Source: Pseudomonas sp. R76
GTDB lineage: Bacteria; Pseudomonadota; Gammaproteobacteria; Pseudomonadales; Pseudomonadaceae
Assembly: GCF_009834565.1 (NCBI RefSeq)
Contig: NZ_CP019428.1
Span: forward strand, 6,324,001 to 6,388,000
Length of the DNA stretch: 64,000 bases
Direction: 5' to 3'
A model generated the notes under the pieces. The model saw nothing but the letters and a program-made list of their open reading frames with translations. It searched no databases and was not told the origin of the DNA. The first letter of the stretch is position 1. Every line of letters starts with the position of its first letter. This document shows, piece after piece, positions 25,627-35,765 of the stretch. The position numbers and the translations under genes were made by a program.

Positions 25627-26247
25627 ATGAGAGCCGACCTGGAAATCATCCAAGACTGGATCCCCGCTGGCAGCCGCGTGCTCGACCTTGGCTGCGGTGA
25701 TGGCGAACTGCTGAGTTGGCTACGCGACAACAAGCAAGTCACCGGTTATGGCCTGGAAAACGACCCGGACAACATCGCCCAGTGTGTTGCCAAAGGCATC
25801 AACGTGATCGAGCAGGACCTGGACAAGGGCCTGGGCAACTTTGCCAGCAACAGCTTCGACATCGTGGTGATGACCCAGGCCTTGCAAGCGGTGCACTACC
25901 CGGACCGCATCCTCGACGAAATGCTGCGTGTAGGCCGCCAGTGCATCATCACGTTCCCCAACTTCGGCCACTGGCGCTGCCGCTGGTACCTGGCGACCAA
26001 GGGCCGCATGCCGGTGTCCGATTTCCTGCCGTACACGTGGTACAACACGCCGAACATCCACTTCTGCACCTTCGAAGACTTCGAAGCCTTGTGCGGCGAG
26101 CGTGAAGCCAAGGTGATCAACCGCCTTGCTGTCGATCAACAGCACCGCCACGGCTGGGCGAGTAAGCTATGGCCTAACCTGTTGGGCGAAATTGGTATTT
26201 ACCGGGTCAGCAGTCCTGGCCTGACCGACCACAAGATTGCCGTCTAA
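25627..26247 (+). CDS. metW: methionine biosynthesis protein MetW
   Basis: This 206-residue protein with a class I SAM-methyltransferase-like fold has SRVLDLGCGDGELLSWL and IITFPNFGHWRCRWYL. MetW works with MetX in homoserine acylation in Pseudomonas and its relatives; its own catalytic activity is unclear. It lies immediately downstream of metX with its own ribosome-binding site. Confidence 0.93.
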   Translation: MRADLEIIQDWIPAGSRVLDLGCGDGELLSWLRDNKQVTGYGLENDPDNIAQCVAKGINVIEQDLDKGLGNFASNSFDIVVMTQALQAVHYPDRILDEMLRVGRQCIITFPNFGHWRCRWYLATKGRMPVSDFLPYTWYNTPNIHFCTFEDFEALCGEREAKVINRLAVDQQHRHGWASKLWPNLLGEIGIYRVSSPGLTDHKIAV

Positions 26248-26268
26248 TCATTTTCAAGAGGGACGCTC

Positions 26269-26703
26269 ATGAGTCGTTTGGCTGTTTTTTTATTGACCGC
26301 ACTGCTTGGCGCCAACGCTATGGCTGCCGACGTGATCGACCCTAACCGCACCAAGGAATTTGGTGATATCACCGTACGCTACAACACGTTCACCTCGAGC
26401 TTCCTGCAACCCGAGACGGCCCAGGCCGTTGGCGTGGTACGCAGCAAGAACAAGGGGCTGATCAACGTATCGGTGTTTAAAGGTGTTACACCGGTAGTGG
26501 CGCAAGTCACCGGCACCATCAAGGACTCGCTCGGCAAGAGTGAAGTACTGACGTTCAAGCAGATCACCGAAAAAGGCGTGACCAATTACCTCGCGCCCTA
26601 CTCCGTGCCGCAACAGGAATTCAAGACCTTCACCATCAATGTTGAAACCGGCGGCAAGGCCCACGGCTTCAGTTTTGTCCAAGAACTTTTCCCGGCTGAA
26701 TGA
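26269..26703 (+). CDS. DUF4426 exported protein
   Basis: This 144-residue protein has a signal peptide ([19 protein letters not shown]). Its beta-rich body includes [19 protein letters not shown] and [17 protein letters not shown], the DUF4426 pattern, with unknown function. It sits between metW and rdgB in a run of co-directional genes, and its stop overlaps the rdgB start. Confidence 0.8.
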   Translation: MSRLAVFLLTALLGANAMAADVIDPNRTKEFGDITVRYNTFTSSFLQPETAQAVGVVRSKNKGLINVSVFKGVTPVVAQVTGTIKDSLGKSEVLTFKQITEKGVTNYLAPYSVPQQEFKTFTINVETGGKAHGFSFVQELFPAE

Positions 26704-27296
26704 TGAACCTCACCCAACTCGTACTGGCCAGCCATAACGCCGGCAAACTCAAAGAACTGCAGGCCATGCTCGGTGACTCCGTGCAACTGCGCTCGATTGG
26801 CGAGTTCAGCCAGGTCGAGCCGGAAGAAACCGGCCTGTCGTTCGTCGAGAATGCCATTCTCAAGGCGCGCAATGCCGCACGCATTTCCGGCCTGCCGGCG
26901 TTGGCGGATGACTCGGGCCTGGCCGTGGATTTCCTCGGCGGCGCCCCTGGCATTTACTCGGCACGCTACGCCGATGGCAAGGGCGACGCGGCCAACAACG
27001 CCAAGCTGCTGGACGCGCTCAAGGATGTGCCGGACGCCCAGCGCGGCGCGCAGTTCGTTTGCGTGCTGGCGCTGGTACGGCATGCCGATGACCCGCTGCC
27101 GATCCTCTGCGAAGGGTTATGGCACGGGCGCATCCTGCATGCGGCCAGCGGCGAGCATGGTTTCGGCTACGACCCGTTGTTCTGGGTGCCGGAGCGCAAT
27201 GTCTCCAGTGCCGAACTGAGCCCGGCCGACAAGAACCAGATCAGTCACCGCGCCCGCGCAATGGATTTGCTGCGCCAACGCCTGAGCCTGAAATGA
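26700..27296 (+). CDS. rdgB: RdgB/HAM1 family non-canonical purine NTP pyrophosphatase
   Basis: This 198-residue house-cleaning enzyme hydrolyses dITP, XTP and ITP to monophosphates. It has [55 protein letters not shown] and [12 protein letters not shown]. Two adjacent ATGs (26700 and 26703) are equally possible starts; both overlap the preceding stop. Its own stop overlaps the hemW start. Confidence 0.96.
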   Translation: MMNLTQLVLASHNAGKLKELQAMLGDSVQLRSIGEFSQVEPEETGLSFVENAILKARNAARISGLPALADDSGLAVDFLGGAPGIYSARYADGKGDAANNAKLLDALKDVPDAQRGAQFVCVLALVRHADDPLPILCEGLWHGRILHAASGEHGFGYDPLFWVPERNVSSAELSPADKNQISHRARAMDLLRQRLSLK

Positions 27297-28495
27297 CCCA
27301 GAACACCTCTGCGCAGCCGCTGATCCACGGCGGCGCGCAAACACCTCGGGCGGCCCTGCCTGTTTTGCCGCCCCTGGCGCTGTACATTCACATCCCGTGG
27401 TGTGTGCGCAAATGCCCTTATTGCGACTTCAACTCCCACACCGCGAGCAACGTGCTGCCGGAAGAAGAGTACGTGGACGCGCTGCTGGCTGACCTTGATC
27501 AAGACCTGCACGCGGTTTATGGCCGTGAACTCAGCTCGATCTTTTTCGGTGGCGGCACGCCGAGCCTGTTCAGCGCCGCTGCGTTGGGCCGCTTGCTCAA
27601 GGGTGTGGAAGCACGCATCCCATTTGCCAGCGATATCGAGATCACCCTGGAAGCCAACCCCGGGACCTTCGAGCAAGAGAAGTTCGTGGCGTACCGCAAG
27701 CTGGGGATCAATCGCCTGTCCATTGGCATCCAGAGCTTCCAGCAGCAAAAACTTGAGGCCTTGGGCCGCATTCATAACGGCGACGAAGCCGTACGCGCGG
27801 CGGGCATGGCACGCCAGGCCGGGTTCGATAACTTCAACCTGGACTTGATGCACGGCTTGCCCGATCAATCCCTGGACGATGCCTTGAGCGACTTGCGCCA
27901 AGCCATCGCCCTGAAGCCGACGCACCTGTCCTGGTATCAGCTGACCCTGGAACCCAACACCGTGTTCTGGAACCAGCCGCCCGCGCTGCCGGAAGACGAC
28001 ACGCTGTGGGACATTCAGGAAGCCGGCCAGGCGCTGCTGGCCGAACACGGTTACGCGCAATATGAAGTGTCGGCCTATGCCCAAGCGGGCCGCCCGGCAC
28101 GGCATAACCTCAATTACTGGAGCTTCGGCGACTTTATCGGCATCGGCGCGGGCGCCCACGGCAAGCTGAGCCACCCGGACGGGCGCATCGTGCGCACGTG
28201 GAAGACGCGTGCTCCGAAGGACTACCTCAACCCGGCCAAAAGTTTCCAGGCCGGGTCGAAAGAACTGACCAATGAAGAACTGCCGTTCGAGTTCCTGATG
28301 AACGCGTTGCGCCTCACCGACGGTGTCGACGCCAGGCTCTATGCCGAGCGCACCGGCCTCGACCTGGCGAGCCTGGACGAAGGCCGCAAGGAGGCAGAAC
28401 AAAGTGGCTTAATGCAGGTCGAACCGTCACGCCTGGCGGCGACCGACCGCGGGCAACTCTTTCTCAATGACCTGTTGCAGAAGTTTTTGAGCTGA
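27293..28495 (+). CDS. hemW: radical SAM heme chaperone HemW
   Basis: This 400-residue radical SAM protein has the cluster motif [10 protein letters not shown] (Cx3Cx2C) after [31 protein letters not shown] and the C-terminal HemN-like domain follow. HemW binds heme and is thought to deliver it to respiratory targets; older annotations call it coproporphyrinogen oxidase-like. The ATG at 27293 overlaps the rdgB stop (ATGA). Confidence 0.94.
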   Translation: MTQNTSAQPLIHGGAQTPRAALPVLPPLALYIHIPWCVRKCPYCDFNSHTASNVLPEEEYVDALLADLDQDLHAVYGRELSSIFFGGGTPSLFSAAALGRLLKGVEARIPFASDIEITLEANPGTFEQEKFVAYRKLGINRLSIGIQSFQQQKLEALGRIHNGDEAVRAAGMARQAGFDNFNLDLMHGLPDQSLDDALSDLRQAIALKPTHLSWYQLTLEPNTVFWNQPPALPEDDTLWDIQEAGQALLAEHGYAQYEVSAYAQAGRPARHNLNYWSFGDFIGIGAGAHGKLSHPDGRIVRTWKTRAPKDYLNPAKSFQAGSKELTNEELPFEFLMNALRLTDGVDARLYAERTGLDLASLDEGRKEAEQSGLMQVEPSRLAATDRGQLFLNDLLQKFLS

Positions 28496-28514
28496 TCGCT
28501 CTTAAGGAAATCGA

Positions 28515-28838
28515 ATGGATTTGGTACTCGACCTGCTCGCCACCGTATCCCGCTGGAGCCGTAGCAACCTGTCGGAAATCTCCCTGGCACTTGTCGGCTG
28601 CTTGCTGGTGCTGTTCGGCGCCGATATCAAAGGCTGGATCGAAGCCCGCCTGGGCAGCATCGCCGGGGCGTTGCGCGTACCGTTGATGGCGCTGGTGTGC
28701 ATGATCGGCAGCGGCGCGGCGCTGATCTACGCCACGCCGTGGATTGTGCGAGGGCTGAGCCAGTTCAATAACTACAGCCTGGCGCCGGTGTTGGTGGTGG
28801 TGCTGGTGTTGATTGGCGTAGTCGCCGACCGCCGCTAA
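28515..28838 (+). CDS. DUF3392 membrane protein
   Basis: This 107-residue protein has three predicted membrane helices (ISLALVGCLLVLFGADI, PLMALVCMIGSGAALIYA and LAPVLVVVLVLIGVVA) and an N-terminal amphipathic stretch. It matches the DUF3392 family; function unknown. AAGGAA lies upstream of the ATG, 19 bp after hemW, so it is probably the last gene of that run. Confidence 0.8.
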   Translation: MDLVLDLLATVSRWSRSNLSEISLALVGCLLVLFGADIKGWIEARLGSIAGALRVPLMALVCMIGSGAALIYATPWIVRGLSQFNNYSLAPVLVVVLVLIGVVADRR

Positions 28839-28849
28839 GTGTCGGCGCT

Positions 28850-29662
28850 CTATTTCGATACCTGGTTACCAAACTCTTTTTGGTAATACTCTTTAAGAGT
28901 CATCGGGTCTTTACAACCCAGCTCAAGCGCCTGGTTAAGATAGGCCAGGTTAGTGCTATCGGGCATACCTTTCTCGTTCATTCGAGTCGCAGCCAATATG
29001 TAGTAGGCATCCGCCCGGTACTGATCATAGGTCAGCATCCGCGCACTGGCACGAGCTTGCATGTTACCCAGGGTTCTTTCTTCTTTGATCTCGGCTAACC
29101 GATCACTTTCAAAGCAAAGCGAGCGATTGGTGTACAACGGATAGTAATCGCGGTTTTCGTCAACTTTCAGCAACATCTGCTTGAGCGCCTCCAGATACTT
29201 GATGTGCCCAGGATCGAGCAGATCAAGGCGCATGTACGTCATGTCGCACTGATAGTAATAACCCACGCCGGCGGCCAACAAACCTTGATCCATTGCCCTG
29301 TGCATCGGCTCACACACCTGTTTGCGCTCTTCGACAGACATGCCGAACCGGCTTTGCATATTGGCCAGCATATAGGTCGCTACAACGTGGCCACCCTCCG
29401 AGGCCATCTTCAGATCACGCTCGAACGCAGCCATGGTGCCCTGAACCTCTTTGAGTTGCTCGGGCAAAGTGGCCTTATCCAGCTTGCCACTGGCCTCCAG
29501 CTTGACGTTCTCATCGAACAATAACTTGAGTTGTTCCGCCTTCTTTTGCGCACGCTCGAAGTAGTCGTCCGGGGACGTCACTGGCAGGGCGGCAGTGGTG
29601 GCAGCAAAGACCGTCGAAGACAGCAGGCCCAGCAGTACCGAGCAACAGAGAATGGATTTCAA
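28850..29662 (-). CDS. exported protein of unknown function
   Basis: This 270-residue protein starts at a TTG (29662) with AAGGA about 10 bases upstream; no ATG gives the signal peptide. The N-terminus (KSILCCSVLLGLLSSTVFA) is a secretion signal and the rest is helical and charged. Segments such as ASEGGHVVATYMLANMQSR and LGCKDPMTLKEYY suggest loose Sel1/TPR-like helical repeats. I do not recognise the family. It is convergent with the DUF3392 gene and monocistronic, with a REPIN upstream. Confidence 0.65.
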   Translation of the reverse strand: MKSILCCSVLLGLLSSTVFAATTAALPVTSPDDYFERAQKKAEQLKLLFDENVKLEASGKLDKATLPEQLKEVQGTMAAFERDLKMASEGGHVVATYMLANMQSRFGMSVEERKQVCEPMHRAMDQGLLAAGVGYYYQCDMTYMRLDLLDPGHIKYLEALKQMLLKVDENRDYYPLYTNRSLCFESDRLAEIKEERTLGNMQARASARMLTYDQYRADAYYILAATRMNEKGMPDSTNLAYLNQALELGCKDPMTLKEYYQKEFGNQVSK

Positions 29663-29738
29663 ACCCGTGTATTCCTTTACAAGTCACGCACCAAATGGCG
29701 ATAGATCGCCGCCAACTCCCGCGACACCGCAAAACGAC

Positions 29739-29825
29739 TGTGGGAGCTGGCTTGCCTGCGATGGCATCAACTCGGTATCACTGATACACCGAGGTGTCTG
29801 CATCGCAGGCAAGCCAGCTCCCACA
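29739..29825. repeat. REPIN
   Basis: Inverted pair of TGTGGGAGCTGGCTTGCCTG hairpins between trmB (minus, ending at 29858) and the unknown exported protein gene (minus). Confidence 0.9.
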
Positions 29826-29857
29826 GTTGATTGCATTCCAAGCCAGCTATTGGCTTG

Positions 29858-30583
29858 TCAGTCAACCTTCTCGAACTTCAAATCCCACACCCCATGCCCC
29901 AACCGCTCGCCGCGGCGTTCGAACTTGGTGATCGGACGCTCAGCCGGGCGTGGCACGCATTTGCCGTCTTCGGCCAGGTTGCGGTAGCCAGGGGCGACGT
30001 TCATCACTTCCAGCATGTATTCGGCATACGGTTCCCAGTCGGTGGCCATGTGCAGGATGCCGCCGACTTTGAGCTTGCTGCGCACCAGCTCCGCGAAGGA
30101 CGCCTGGACGATACGGCGCTTGTGGTGACGGGCTTTGTGCCATGGGTCTGGGAAGAACAGCATCAGGCGGTCGAGGCTGTTGTCGGCGATGCAGCGGTTG
30201 AGCACTTCGATCGCGTCGCAGTCGTAGACGCGCAGGTTCGTCAGGCCTTGGGTCAGCACGCCATTGAGCAGCGCGCCGACGCCTGGGCGGTGCACTTCCA
30301 CACCAATGAAATCCTGCTCCGGCGAAGCAGCAGCCATTTCCAGCAGGGAGTGGCCCATGCCAAAACCGATTTCCAGGGAACGCGGGGCGGAACGGCCAAA
30401 CACCTGGTCGTAGTCCACCGGCGTATCGGCCAGCGGCAACACGAACAGCGGCGTACCTTGTTCCAGGCCCTTTTGCTGGCCTTCGGTCATGCGACCGGCG
30501 CGCATCACAAAACTCTTGATGCGGCGGTGCTTGGACTCGTCGCCTTCTTCCACGGTGTTCGGCGTTTCGTTTGATTCAGTCAT
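29858..30583 (-). CDS. trmB: tRNA (guanine-N7)-methyltransferase
   Basis: This 241-residue SAM-dependent enzyme makes m7G46 in tRNA. Motifs: [16 protein letters not shown] (SAM site), [33 protein letters not shown] and the C-terminal [11 protein letters not shown]. The ATG at 30583 is preferred over a TTG one codon upstream. It follows thiG by 9 bp on the same strand. Confidence 0.95.
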   Translation of the reverse strand: MTESNETPNTVEEGDESKHRRIKSFVMRAGRMTEGQQKGLEQGTPLFVLPLADTPVDYDQVFGRSAPRSLEIGFGMGHSLLEMAAASPEQDFIGVEVHRPGVGALLNGVLTQGLTNLRVYDCDAIEVLNRCIADNSLDRLMLFFPDPWHKARHHKRRIVQASFAELVRSKLKVGGILHMATDWEPYAEYMLEVMNVAPGYRNLAEDGKCVPRPAERPITKFERRGERLGHGVWDLKFEKVD

Positions 30584-30592
30584 CAATGGCTC

Positions 30593-31387
30593 TTACTTGA
30601 TCAGACCATCCAGCGGCGAAGAGGCGCTGGCGTAGAGTTTTTTCGGCATGCGGCCGGCGAGGTAGGCCAGGCGGCCCGCGACGATGGCGTGGTTCATGGC
30701 TTCGGCCATCATGATCGGTTGCTGGGCATGGGCGATGGCCGAGTTCATCAGCACCGCGTCGCAGCCCAGTTCCATCGCAATAGTGGCGTCGGAGGCAGTA
30801 CCGACACCGGCGTCCACCAACACAGGGATTTTGGCTTCTTCAAGGATGATCTGCAGGTTATACGGGTTGCAGATGCCCAGGCCGGAACCGATCAGACCAG
30901 CCAGCGGCATCACCGCGATACAGCCGATTTCCGCCAATTGACGGGCAATGATCGGGTCATCACTGGTGTAGACCATCACGTCGAAGCCTTCCTTGACCAG
31001 CGTTTCTGCGGCCTTGAGGGTTTCGATCACGTTGGGGAACAGAGTTTTCTGGTCGGCCAGCACTTCCAGTTTCACCAGATTGTGGCCGTCGAGCAGCTCA
31101 CGGGCCAGGCGGCAGGTGCGCACGGCTTCGATGGCGTCGTAGCAACCGGCAGTGTTCGGCAAGAAGGTGTAGCGATCCGGCGACAGCACTTCGAGCAGGT
31201 TCGGCTCGCCTTCGATCTGGCCAAGGTTGGTGCGGCGTACGGCAAAGGTGACGATCTCGGCCCCCGAGGCCTCGATGGCCAGGCGGGTTTCTTCCATGTC
31301 GCGGTACTTGCCGGTGCCGACCAGCAAACGGGACTGGTAGGTACGACCGGCCAATACGAAGGGCTTGTCGCTACGAACGATGCTCAT
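30593..31387 (-). CDS. thiG: thiazole synthase
   Basis: This 264-residue TIM-barrel enzyme forms the thiazole phosphate of thiamin from deoxyxylulose phosphate, dehydroglycine and ThiS-thiocarboxylate. Motifs: [37 protein letters not shown] (active Lys region) and [18 protein letters not shown]. The ATG at 31387 gives the usual length. The gene is in an operon with thiS (65 bp upstream) and trmB downstream. Confidence 0.97.
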   Translation of the reverse strand: MSIVRSDKPFVLAGRTYQSRLLVGTGKYRDMEETRLAIEASGAEIVTFAVRRTNLGQIEGEPNLLEVLSPDRYTFLPNTAGCYDAIEAVRTCRLARELLDGHNLVKLEVLADQKTLFPNVIETLKAAETLVKEGFDVMVYTSDDPIIARQLAEIGCIAVMPLAGLIGSGLGICNPYNLQIILEEAKIPVLVDAGVGTASDATIAMELGCDAVLMNSAIAHAQQPIMMAEAMNHAIVAGRLAYLAGRMPKKLYASASSPLDGLIK

Positions 31388-31452
31388 GGAAAATCCTCGA
31401 GTTGGGGTGAGGTTCTGCAGAATGCGGGTTGGCGCCCTTGAGCGCCGCATGG

Positions 31453-31653
31453 CTAGCCGCCGCCGATGGCGTGGACCACTTCGACCTGGTCACCTTCGGT
31501 GAGCGCGGTGTCGGCATGTTGGCTACGCGGGACGATATCCAGGTTGAGTTCCACTGCGACGCGACGCCCGGTCAAGTCCAGACGGGTCAGCAGGGCCGCA
31601 ACGGTTTCACCGTCGGGCAGTTCAAAGGGGTCGCCGTTCAACTGAATGCGCAT
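31453..31653 (-). CDS. thiS: sulfur carrier protein ThiS
   Basis: This 66-residue ubiquitin-fold protein ends in HAIGGG; the C-terminal Gly-Gly is adenylated and converted to a thiocarboxylate as sulfur donor for Thi[20 protein letters not shown] is the expected N-terminus. I chose the ATG at 31653; another at 31668 adds five residues, and neither has a clear ribosome-binding site. Confidence 0.93.
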   Translation of the reverse strand: MRIQLNGDPFELPDGETVAALLTRLDLTGRRVAVELNLDIVPRSQHADTALTEGDQVEVVHAIGGG

Positions 31654-31724
31654 GCCACGGGCCGCCATCGTTTTTAGGGGCCAGCATTCTAGCCCGATTG
31701 GCGTTGTCGGCCCAAGCCCCTCGG

Positions 31725-32102
31725 TCAGATGACCTGCAGGCGCCAGGCGGTGAGCCCCAGAAAGAACCAGCCGAGCAGGAACGCCAGCCCACCAAACGGC
31801 GTGATGATGCCGAGCTTGCTGATGCCGGTCAGGGTCAGCGCATACAAGCTGCCGGAAAACAGCAGGATGCCGACGGAAAAGGAAATGCCCGCCCAGCTGA
31901 CCAGTCGGCCAGGAATATGCGCCGCCAGCAGCGCCACGCCGAACAACGCCAGGGCGTGCACCAACTGGTAGGTCACGCCGGTGTGGAAGATCGCCAGGTA
32001 TTCGGCGCTCAGGCGGTTTTTCAGGCCATGAGCCGCAAAGGCGCCGAGGGCGACGCCGGTGAAGCCGAAAAAGGCAGCCAGCATCAGAAAGCTACGCAGC
32101 AT
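31725..32102 (-). CDS. DUF423 membrane protein
   Basis: This 125-residue protein has four predicted helices and the family signature GVALGAFAAHGLKNRLSAE, then TGVTYQLVHALALFG. DUF423/YgdD proteins are inner-membrane proteins of unknown role. It is divergent from mtgA across 74 bp. Confidence 0.88.
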   Translation of the reverse strand: MLRSFLMLAAFFGFTGVALGAFAAHGLKNRLSAEYLAIFHTGVTYQLVHALALFGVALLAAHIPGRLVSWAGISFSVGILLFSGSLYALTLTGISKLGIITPFGGLAFLLGWFFLGLTAWRLQVI

Positions 32103-32176
32103 GAGGAACTCCAGTCAGACTCAAAGGGCCGGGTCTGTATAATGGCCCGCTCAACGGGTTCGGCCAAGCCATCTCT

Positions 32177-32899
32177 ATGCTGCGTCTCCTCTTCAAGCGT
32201 TTTCTCAAAGTCGTGAAATGGTTTGCCATCGGCAGTGTGCTGCTGGTGCTGCTGTTTCGTGTCGTCCCGCCACCCTTCACCGCGTTGATGGTGGAGCGCA
32301 AGGTTGAATCCTGGGTCGAGGGCGAGCCGATTGACCTGCAACGCACGTGGGTGCCGTGGGATGAGATCGCCGATGACCTTAAAGTGGCGGTGATGGCCGG
32401 TGAAGACCAGCGCTTCCCGCAGCACTGGGGCTTTGATTTTGGCGCGATTCAGGCGGCATTGCTGCACAACGAGCGCGGCGGCTCGATTCGAGGCGCCAGT
32501 ACGTTGAGCCAGCAGGTGTCGAAAAACCTGTTCCTGTGGACCGGCCGCAGCTATTTGCGCAAAGGGCTGGAGGCCTGGTTTACCGGGTTGATCGAGATAT
32601 TTTGGCCCAAGCAGCGGATTCTTGAGGTGTACCTCAACAGCGTTGAATGGGATGAAGGCGTGTTTGGCGCCGAAGCGGCGGCGCGGCATCACTTTGGGGT
32701 GAGTGCCAAGGGGCTTTCGCGTCAGCAGGCCAGCTATTTGGCGGCTGTTTTGCCTAATCCGCGGGTGTGGAGTGCCAGCCATCCGACGGCCTATGTGGCT
32801 CGCCGGGCTGCGTGGATTCGTCAGCAGATGAGCCAGTTGGGTGGGGATGGTTACCTGGTGGAGCTGAATAATTCCCGAAAGGCCCCGTGGTCCGACTGA
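32177..32899 (+). CDS. mtgA: monofunctional peptidoglycan glycosyltransferase
   Basis: This 240-residue GT51 enzyme polymerises glycan strands from lipid II at the inner membrane. One N-terminal membrane helix ([16 protein letters not shown]) is followed by motif 1 [16 protein letters not shown] (catalytic Glu), motif 2 [16 protein letters not shown], and motif 3 [20 protein letters not shown]. It has no transpeptidase domain, as expected for MtgA. Confidence 0.96.
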   Translation: MLRLLFKRFLKVVKWFAIGSVLLVLLFRVVPPPFTALMVERKVESWVEGEPIDLQRTWVPWDEIADDLKVAVMAGEDQRFPQHWGFDFGAIQAALLHNERGGSIRGASTLSQQVSKNLFLWTGRSYLRKGLEAWFTGLIEIFWPKQRILEVYLNSVEWDEGVFGAEAAARHHFGVSAKGLSRQQASYLAAVLPNPRVWSASHPTAYVARRAAWIRQQMSQLGGDGYLVELNNSRKAPWSD

Positions 32900-32913
32900 C
32901 ACAACACAACCCC

Positions 32914-33002
32914 TGTGGGAGCTGGCTTGCCTGCGATAGCGGTGTGGCAGCTTGCAGAGGTGCTGGTGAAAGGGCCTCATCGCAGGCAAGCCAGCTCCCA
33001 CA
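32914..33002. repeat. REPIN
   Basis: Inverted TGTGGGAGCTGGCTTGCCTG pair, 15 bp after mtgA and upstream of the bidirectional terminator that separates it from rpoH. Confidence 0.9.
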
Positions 33003-33042
33003 GAGAACCGCACTGGATATCAGATTTTCGAGCCCAAACAAA

Positions 33043-33075
33043 AATGCCCCGATCTTTCGATCGGGGCATTTTTTT
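33043..33075. terminator. bidirectional intrinsic terminator between mtgA and rpoH
   Basis: AATGCCCCGATC-TTTC-GATCGGGGCATT is a perfect 12-bp stem. T-runs lie on both strands (TTTTT after it on plus, TTTTTGTTT on minus). It serves the convergent mtgA and rpoH genes. Confidence 0.93.
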
Positions 33076-33090
33076 GTCTTTTCGCAGCCT

Positions 33091-33945
33091 TTAAGCAGCG
33101 ATCGACAATTTCAGCTTGTTCATCGCGCTTTTCTCAAGCTGACGAATCCGCTCGGCCGACACGTTGTACTTTTGCGCCAGGTCGTGCAGCGTGGCTTTTT
33201 CTTCTGCCAGCCAGCGCTGGTAGAGGATGTCACGGCTGCGGTCGTCCAGCACTTCCAGCGCTTCGTGCAGGTTGTGATTGGAGTTGTCGCTCCAGTCGGC
33301 GTCTTCCAGTTGACGCGCCGGGTCGTACCGGTGGTCTTCCAGGTAGTTGGCCGGCGATTGGAAGGCGCTGTCGTCGTCCGCTTCAGCGGCCGGGTCGAAG
33401 GCCATGTCATGGCCGGTCAGGCGGCTTTCCATCTCGCGCACTTCACGCGGCTCCACCCCGAGGCTTTCGGCCACGCGGTGGACTTCCTCGTTGTTCAGCC
33501 ACGCCAGGCGTTTCTTCTGGCTGCGCAGGTTGAAGAACAGCTTGCGCTGAGCCTTGGTGGTCGCGACTTTCACAATGCGCCAGTTGCGCAGGATGAACTC
33601 GTGAATTTCCGCCTTGATCCAGTGCACAGCAAACGACACCAGGCGCACACCCATTTCCGGGTTGAAGCGCTTTACAGCCTTCATCAGGCCAACATTGCCT
33701 TCCTGAATCAGGTCGGCCTGGGCCAGACCGTAGCCGCTATAGCTACGGGCGATATGTACGACAAAACGCAGGTGGGCGAGCACCATCTGCCGAGCCGCCC
33801 CCAAATCCTGCTCATAGTAGAGACTCTCGGCCAGTTCACGCTCCTGCTCGGGCGTCAGCAATGGAATGCTGTTAACCGTGTGCACATAGGCTTCCAGGTT
33901 CGCACCCGGGACCAAGGCATAAGCAGGTTGCAAAGAAGTGGTCAT
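33091..33945 (-). CDS. rpoH: heat-shock sigma factor sigma-32
   Basis: This 284-residue sigma factor directs RNA polymerase to heat-shock promoters. It has region 2 ([35 protein letters not shown]), the RpoH-specific box [12 protein letters not shown], and region 4 ([20 protein letters not shown]). The ATG at 33945 with GGAGG upstream is chosen; the longer frame adds 24 unlikely residues. It lies downstream of ftsYEX as in other gammaproteobacteria. I could not judge from reading whether the 5' mRNA folds into a thermosensor. Confidence 0.98.
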   Translation of the reverse strand: MTTSLQPAYALVPGANLEAYVHTVNSIPLLTPEQERELAESLYYEQDLGAARQMVLAHLRFVVHIARSYSGYGLAQADLIQEGNVGLMKAVKRFNPEMGVRLVSFAVHWIKAEIHEFILRNWRIVKVATTKAQRKLFFNLRSQKKRLAWLNNEEVHRVAESLGVEPREVREMESRLTGHDMAFDPAAEADDDSAFQSPANYLEDHRYDPARQLEDADWSDNSNHNLHEALEVLDDRSRDILYQRWLAEEKATLHDLAQKYNVSAERIRQLEKSAMNKLKLSIAA

Positions 33946-34074
33946 ACGAAAAAACCTCCGACTCACATAACTCGTGCAGTTCAGCACTGCGAAAATTGAC
34001 CGGGAACCGTAGGACAAGTTCCCTAAACCACTGATACGGTCAATACAAACGAAACCACATTACCCTGACATTAA

Positions 34075-35097
34075 CTACTTGGGCGCCAGCTCACGTAAAT
34101 GCCGTGCGACCGCAATCCAAGCACCGATATACCCCAACAAGACCGCGCCAAGCAAGAGTGACAGACCATCGGCAACCGGCACGCCAGCCAAGGCGAAATC
34201 ACTGCCGTACAAGCCGGCAAGCCCAACCACCGCGTCGTTCAGCCAGTCCAGGCCAAACGCCAGCACGCCCCAGGACAAAATCCCGGCACCGAAGCCATAA
34301 AGCGCGCCCATGTACAGAAAGGGACGACGCACATAGCTGTCTGTGCCGCCGACCAGTTTAATCACTTCTATCTCGGTGCGACGGTTTTCAATATGAAGAC
34401 GAATGGTATTACCTATCACCAAAAGTAATGCAGACACCAACAACACCGTCAGACCGAACACAAAGCGGTCGCCCAGCTTCAGAATCGCTGCCAGGCGCTC
34501 TACCCAGACTAGATCAAGCTGCGCCTGTTGTACCTTGGGCATCTCTGCGAGTTTTTGTCGCAGGGCCTCAAGGGCGGCCTTGTCGACTTCGTTCGGCGTC
34601 ACCAGCACCACGCCCGGCAGCGGGTTCTGCGGCAGCTCCTTGAGCGCCTCACCCAGGCCGGATTGCTGCTGGAACTCCTCAAGCGCCTGGTCGCGGCTGA
34701 TGTACTCGGCATCCGCCACGCCTGGCAGGTTCTTGATGTCATCGCGCAAGTTTTCGCCGTCTTTGGCGCTGGCGTCGAGGTTCAGGTACAGGGAAATCTG
34801 TGCCGCGCGCTGCCAGGAACCGCCCAGGCGTTCGACATTATTAAGCAGCAGCGACAAACCCATCGGCAGGCTCAGCGCTACAGCCATCACCAGGCAGGTG
34901 AAAAAGCTGCCGACCGGCTGCTTGCCCAGGCGGCGCAGGCTGTCGAGCAGGCTGGCGCGATGGCTTTCGATCCAGGCGCGCAGCAGCGTGCCGAAGTCCG
35001 GGCCGTCGTCTTCGTCGCGTTTTTTCTTCTGCGGTTGCGGGTCGGCGGCTTTCGGCGCCACACGCTCGGAGACTTTAGGGCTGCGTGTTGCACTCAT
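34075..35097 (-). CDS. ftsX: cell division protein FtsX
   Basis: This 340-residue inner-membrane component of the FtsEX complex transmits ATP hydrolysis to septal peptidoglycan hydrolases. A charged N-terminal tail precedes the first helix (FFTCLVMAVALSLPMGLSLLL). A periplasmic loop with NLPGVADAEYISRDQALEEF follows, then three C-terminal helices. The start overlaps the ftsE stop. The length fits pseudomonad FtsX. Confidence 0.96.
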   Translation of the reverse strand: MSATRSPKVSERVAPKAADPQPQKKKRDEDDGPDFGTLLRAWIESHRASLLDSLRRLGKQPVGSFFTCLVMAVALSLPMGLSLLLNNVERLGGSWQRAAQISLYLNLDASAKDGENLRDDIKNLPGVADAEYISRDQALEEFQQQSGLGEALKELPQNPLPGVVLVTPNEVDKAALEALRQKLAEMPKVQQAQLDLVWVERLAAILKLGDRFVFGLTVLLVSALLLVIGNTIRLHIENRRTEIEVIKLVGGTDSYVRRPFLYMGALYGFGAGILSWGVLAFGLDWLNDAVVGLAGLYGSDFALAGVPVADGLSLLLGAVLLGYIGAWIAVARHLRELAPK

Positions 35098-35765
35098 ACG
35101 CCAGCCTCCCCGTCACCGATCAGGCGGCCGCGTTGCAGCGTCAGCATGCGATGGCGCATGCGTGCGATCAGCGCCAGGTCGTGACTGGCGATCAGCACGC
35201 TGGTGCCCAGGCGGTTGATGTCTTCGAACACGCCCATGATCTCGGCCGCCAAACGCGGGTCGAGGTTACCGGTAGGTTCGTCCGCCAGCAGCAAGGCCGG
35301 GCGGTGGACGATGGCGCGGGCGATACCGACGCGCTGTTGCTGGCCGGTGGACAGGTCGCCGGGGTACAGATCGGTTTTATCCGACAGCGCCACACGCTCC
35401 AGGGCCGAATCCACACGCTTGACGATCTCAGCCTTGGACAGCCCAAGGATCTGCAACGGCAAGGCAATGTTGTTGAACACCGTGCGATCGAACAGCAACT
35501 GGTGGTTCTGGAACACCACGCCGATCTGGCGGCGCAGGAACGGAATCTGTGCATTGCTGATAGTGGCCAAATCCTGGCCCGCCAACAGCAACTTGCCGGT
35601 GGTCGGGCGCTCCATGGCCAGCAGCAGCCGCAACAACGTACTTTTGCCCGCGCCCGAGTGACCGGTCACGAACAAGAATTCGCCGCGACGCACTCGAAAG
35701 CTCAGCTCATGCAAGCCCACATGCCCGTTGGCGTAGCGTTTACCGACCTGTTCGAATCGAATCAT
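35094..35765 (-). CDS. ftsE: cell division ATP-binding protein FtsE
   Basis: This 223-residue ABC ATPase has Walker A GHSGAGKSTLLRLL, signature LSTGQQQRVGIARAI, Walker B ALLLADEPTGNLD and switch His in VLIASHDLALI. It partners FtsX at the division septum. It overlaps ftsY upstream and ftsX downstream by 4 bp each, forming the conserved ftsY-ftsE-ftsX operon. Confidence 0.97.
   Translation of the reverse strand: MIRFEQVGKRYANGHVGLHELSFRVRRGEFLFVTGHSGAGKSTLLRLLLAMERPTTGKLLLAGQDLATISNAQIPFLRRQIGVVFQNHQLLFDRTVFNNIALPLQILGLSKAEIVKRVDSALERVALSDKTDLYPGDLSTGQQQRVGIARAIVHRPALLLADEPTGNLDPRLAAEIMGVFEDINRLGTSVLIASHDLALIARMRHRMLTLQRGRLIGDGEAGV

Noticed and set aside
33946..34074. Separate heat-shock promoter or RNA thermometer for rpoH
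   Set aside because: The gap may contain promoters, but I could not align boxes or a convincing stem over the ribosome-binding site by eye.
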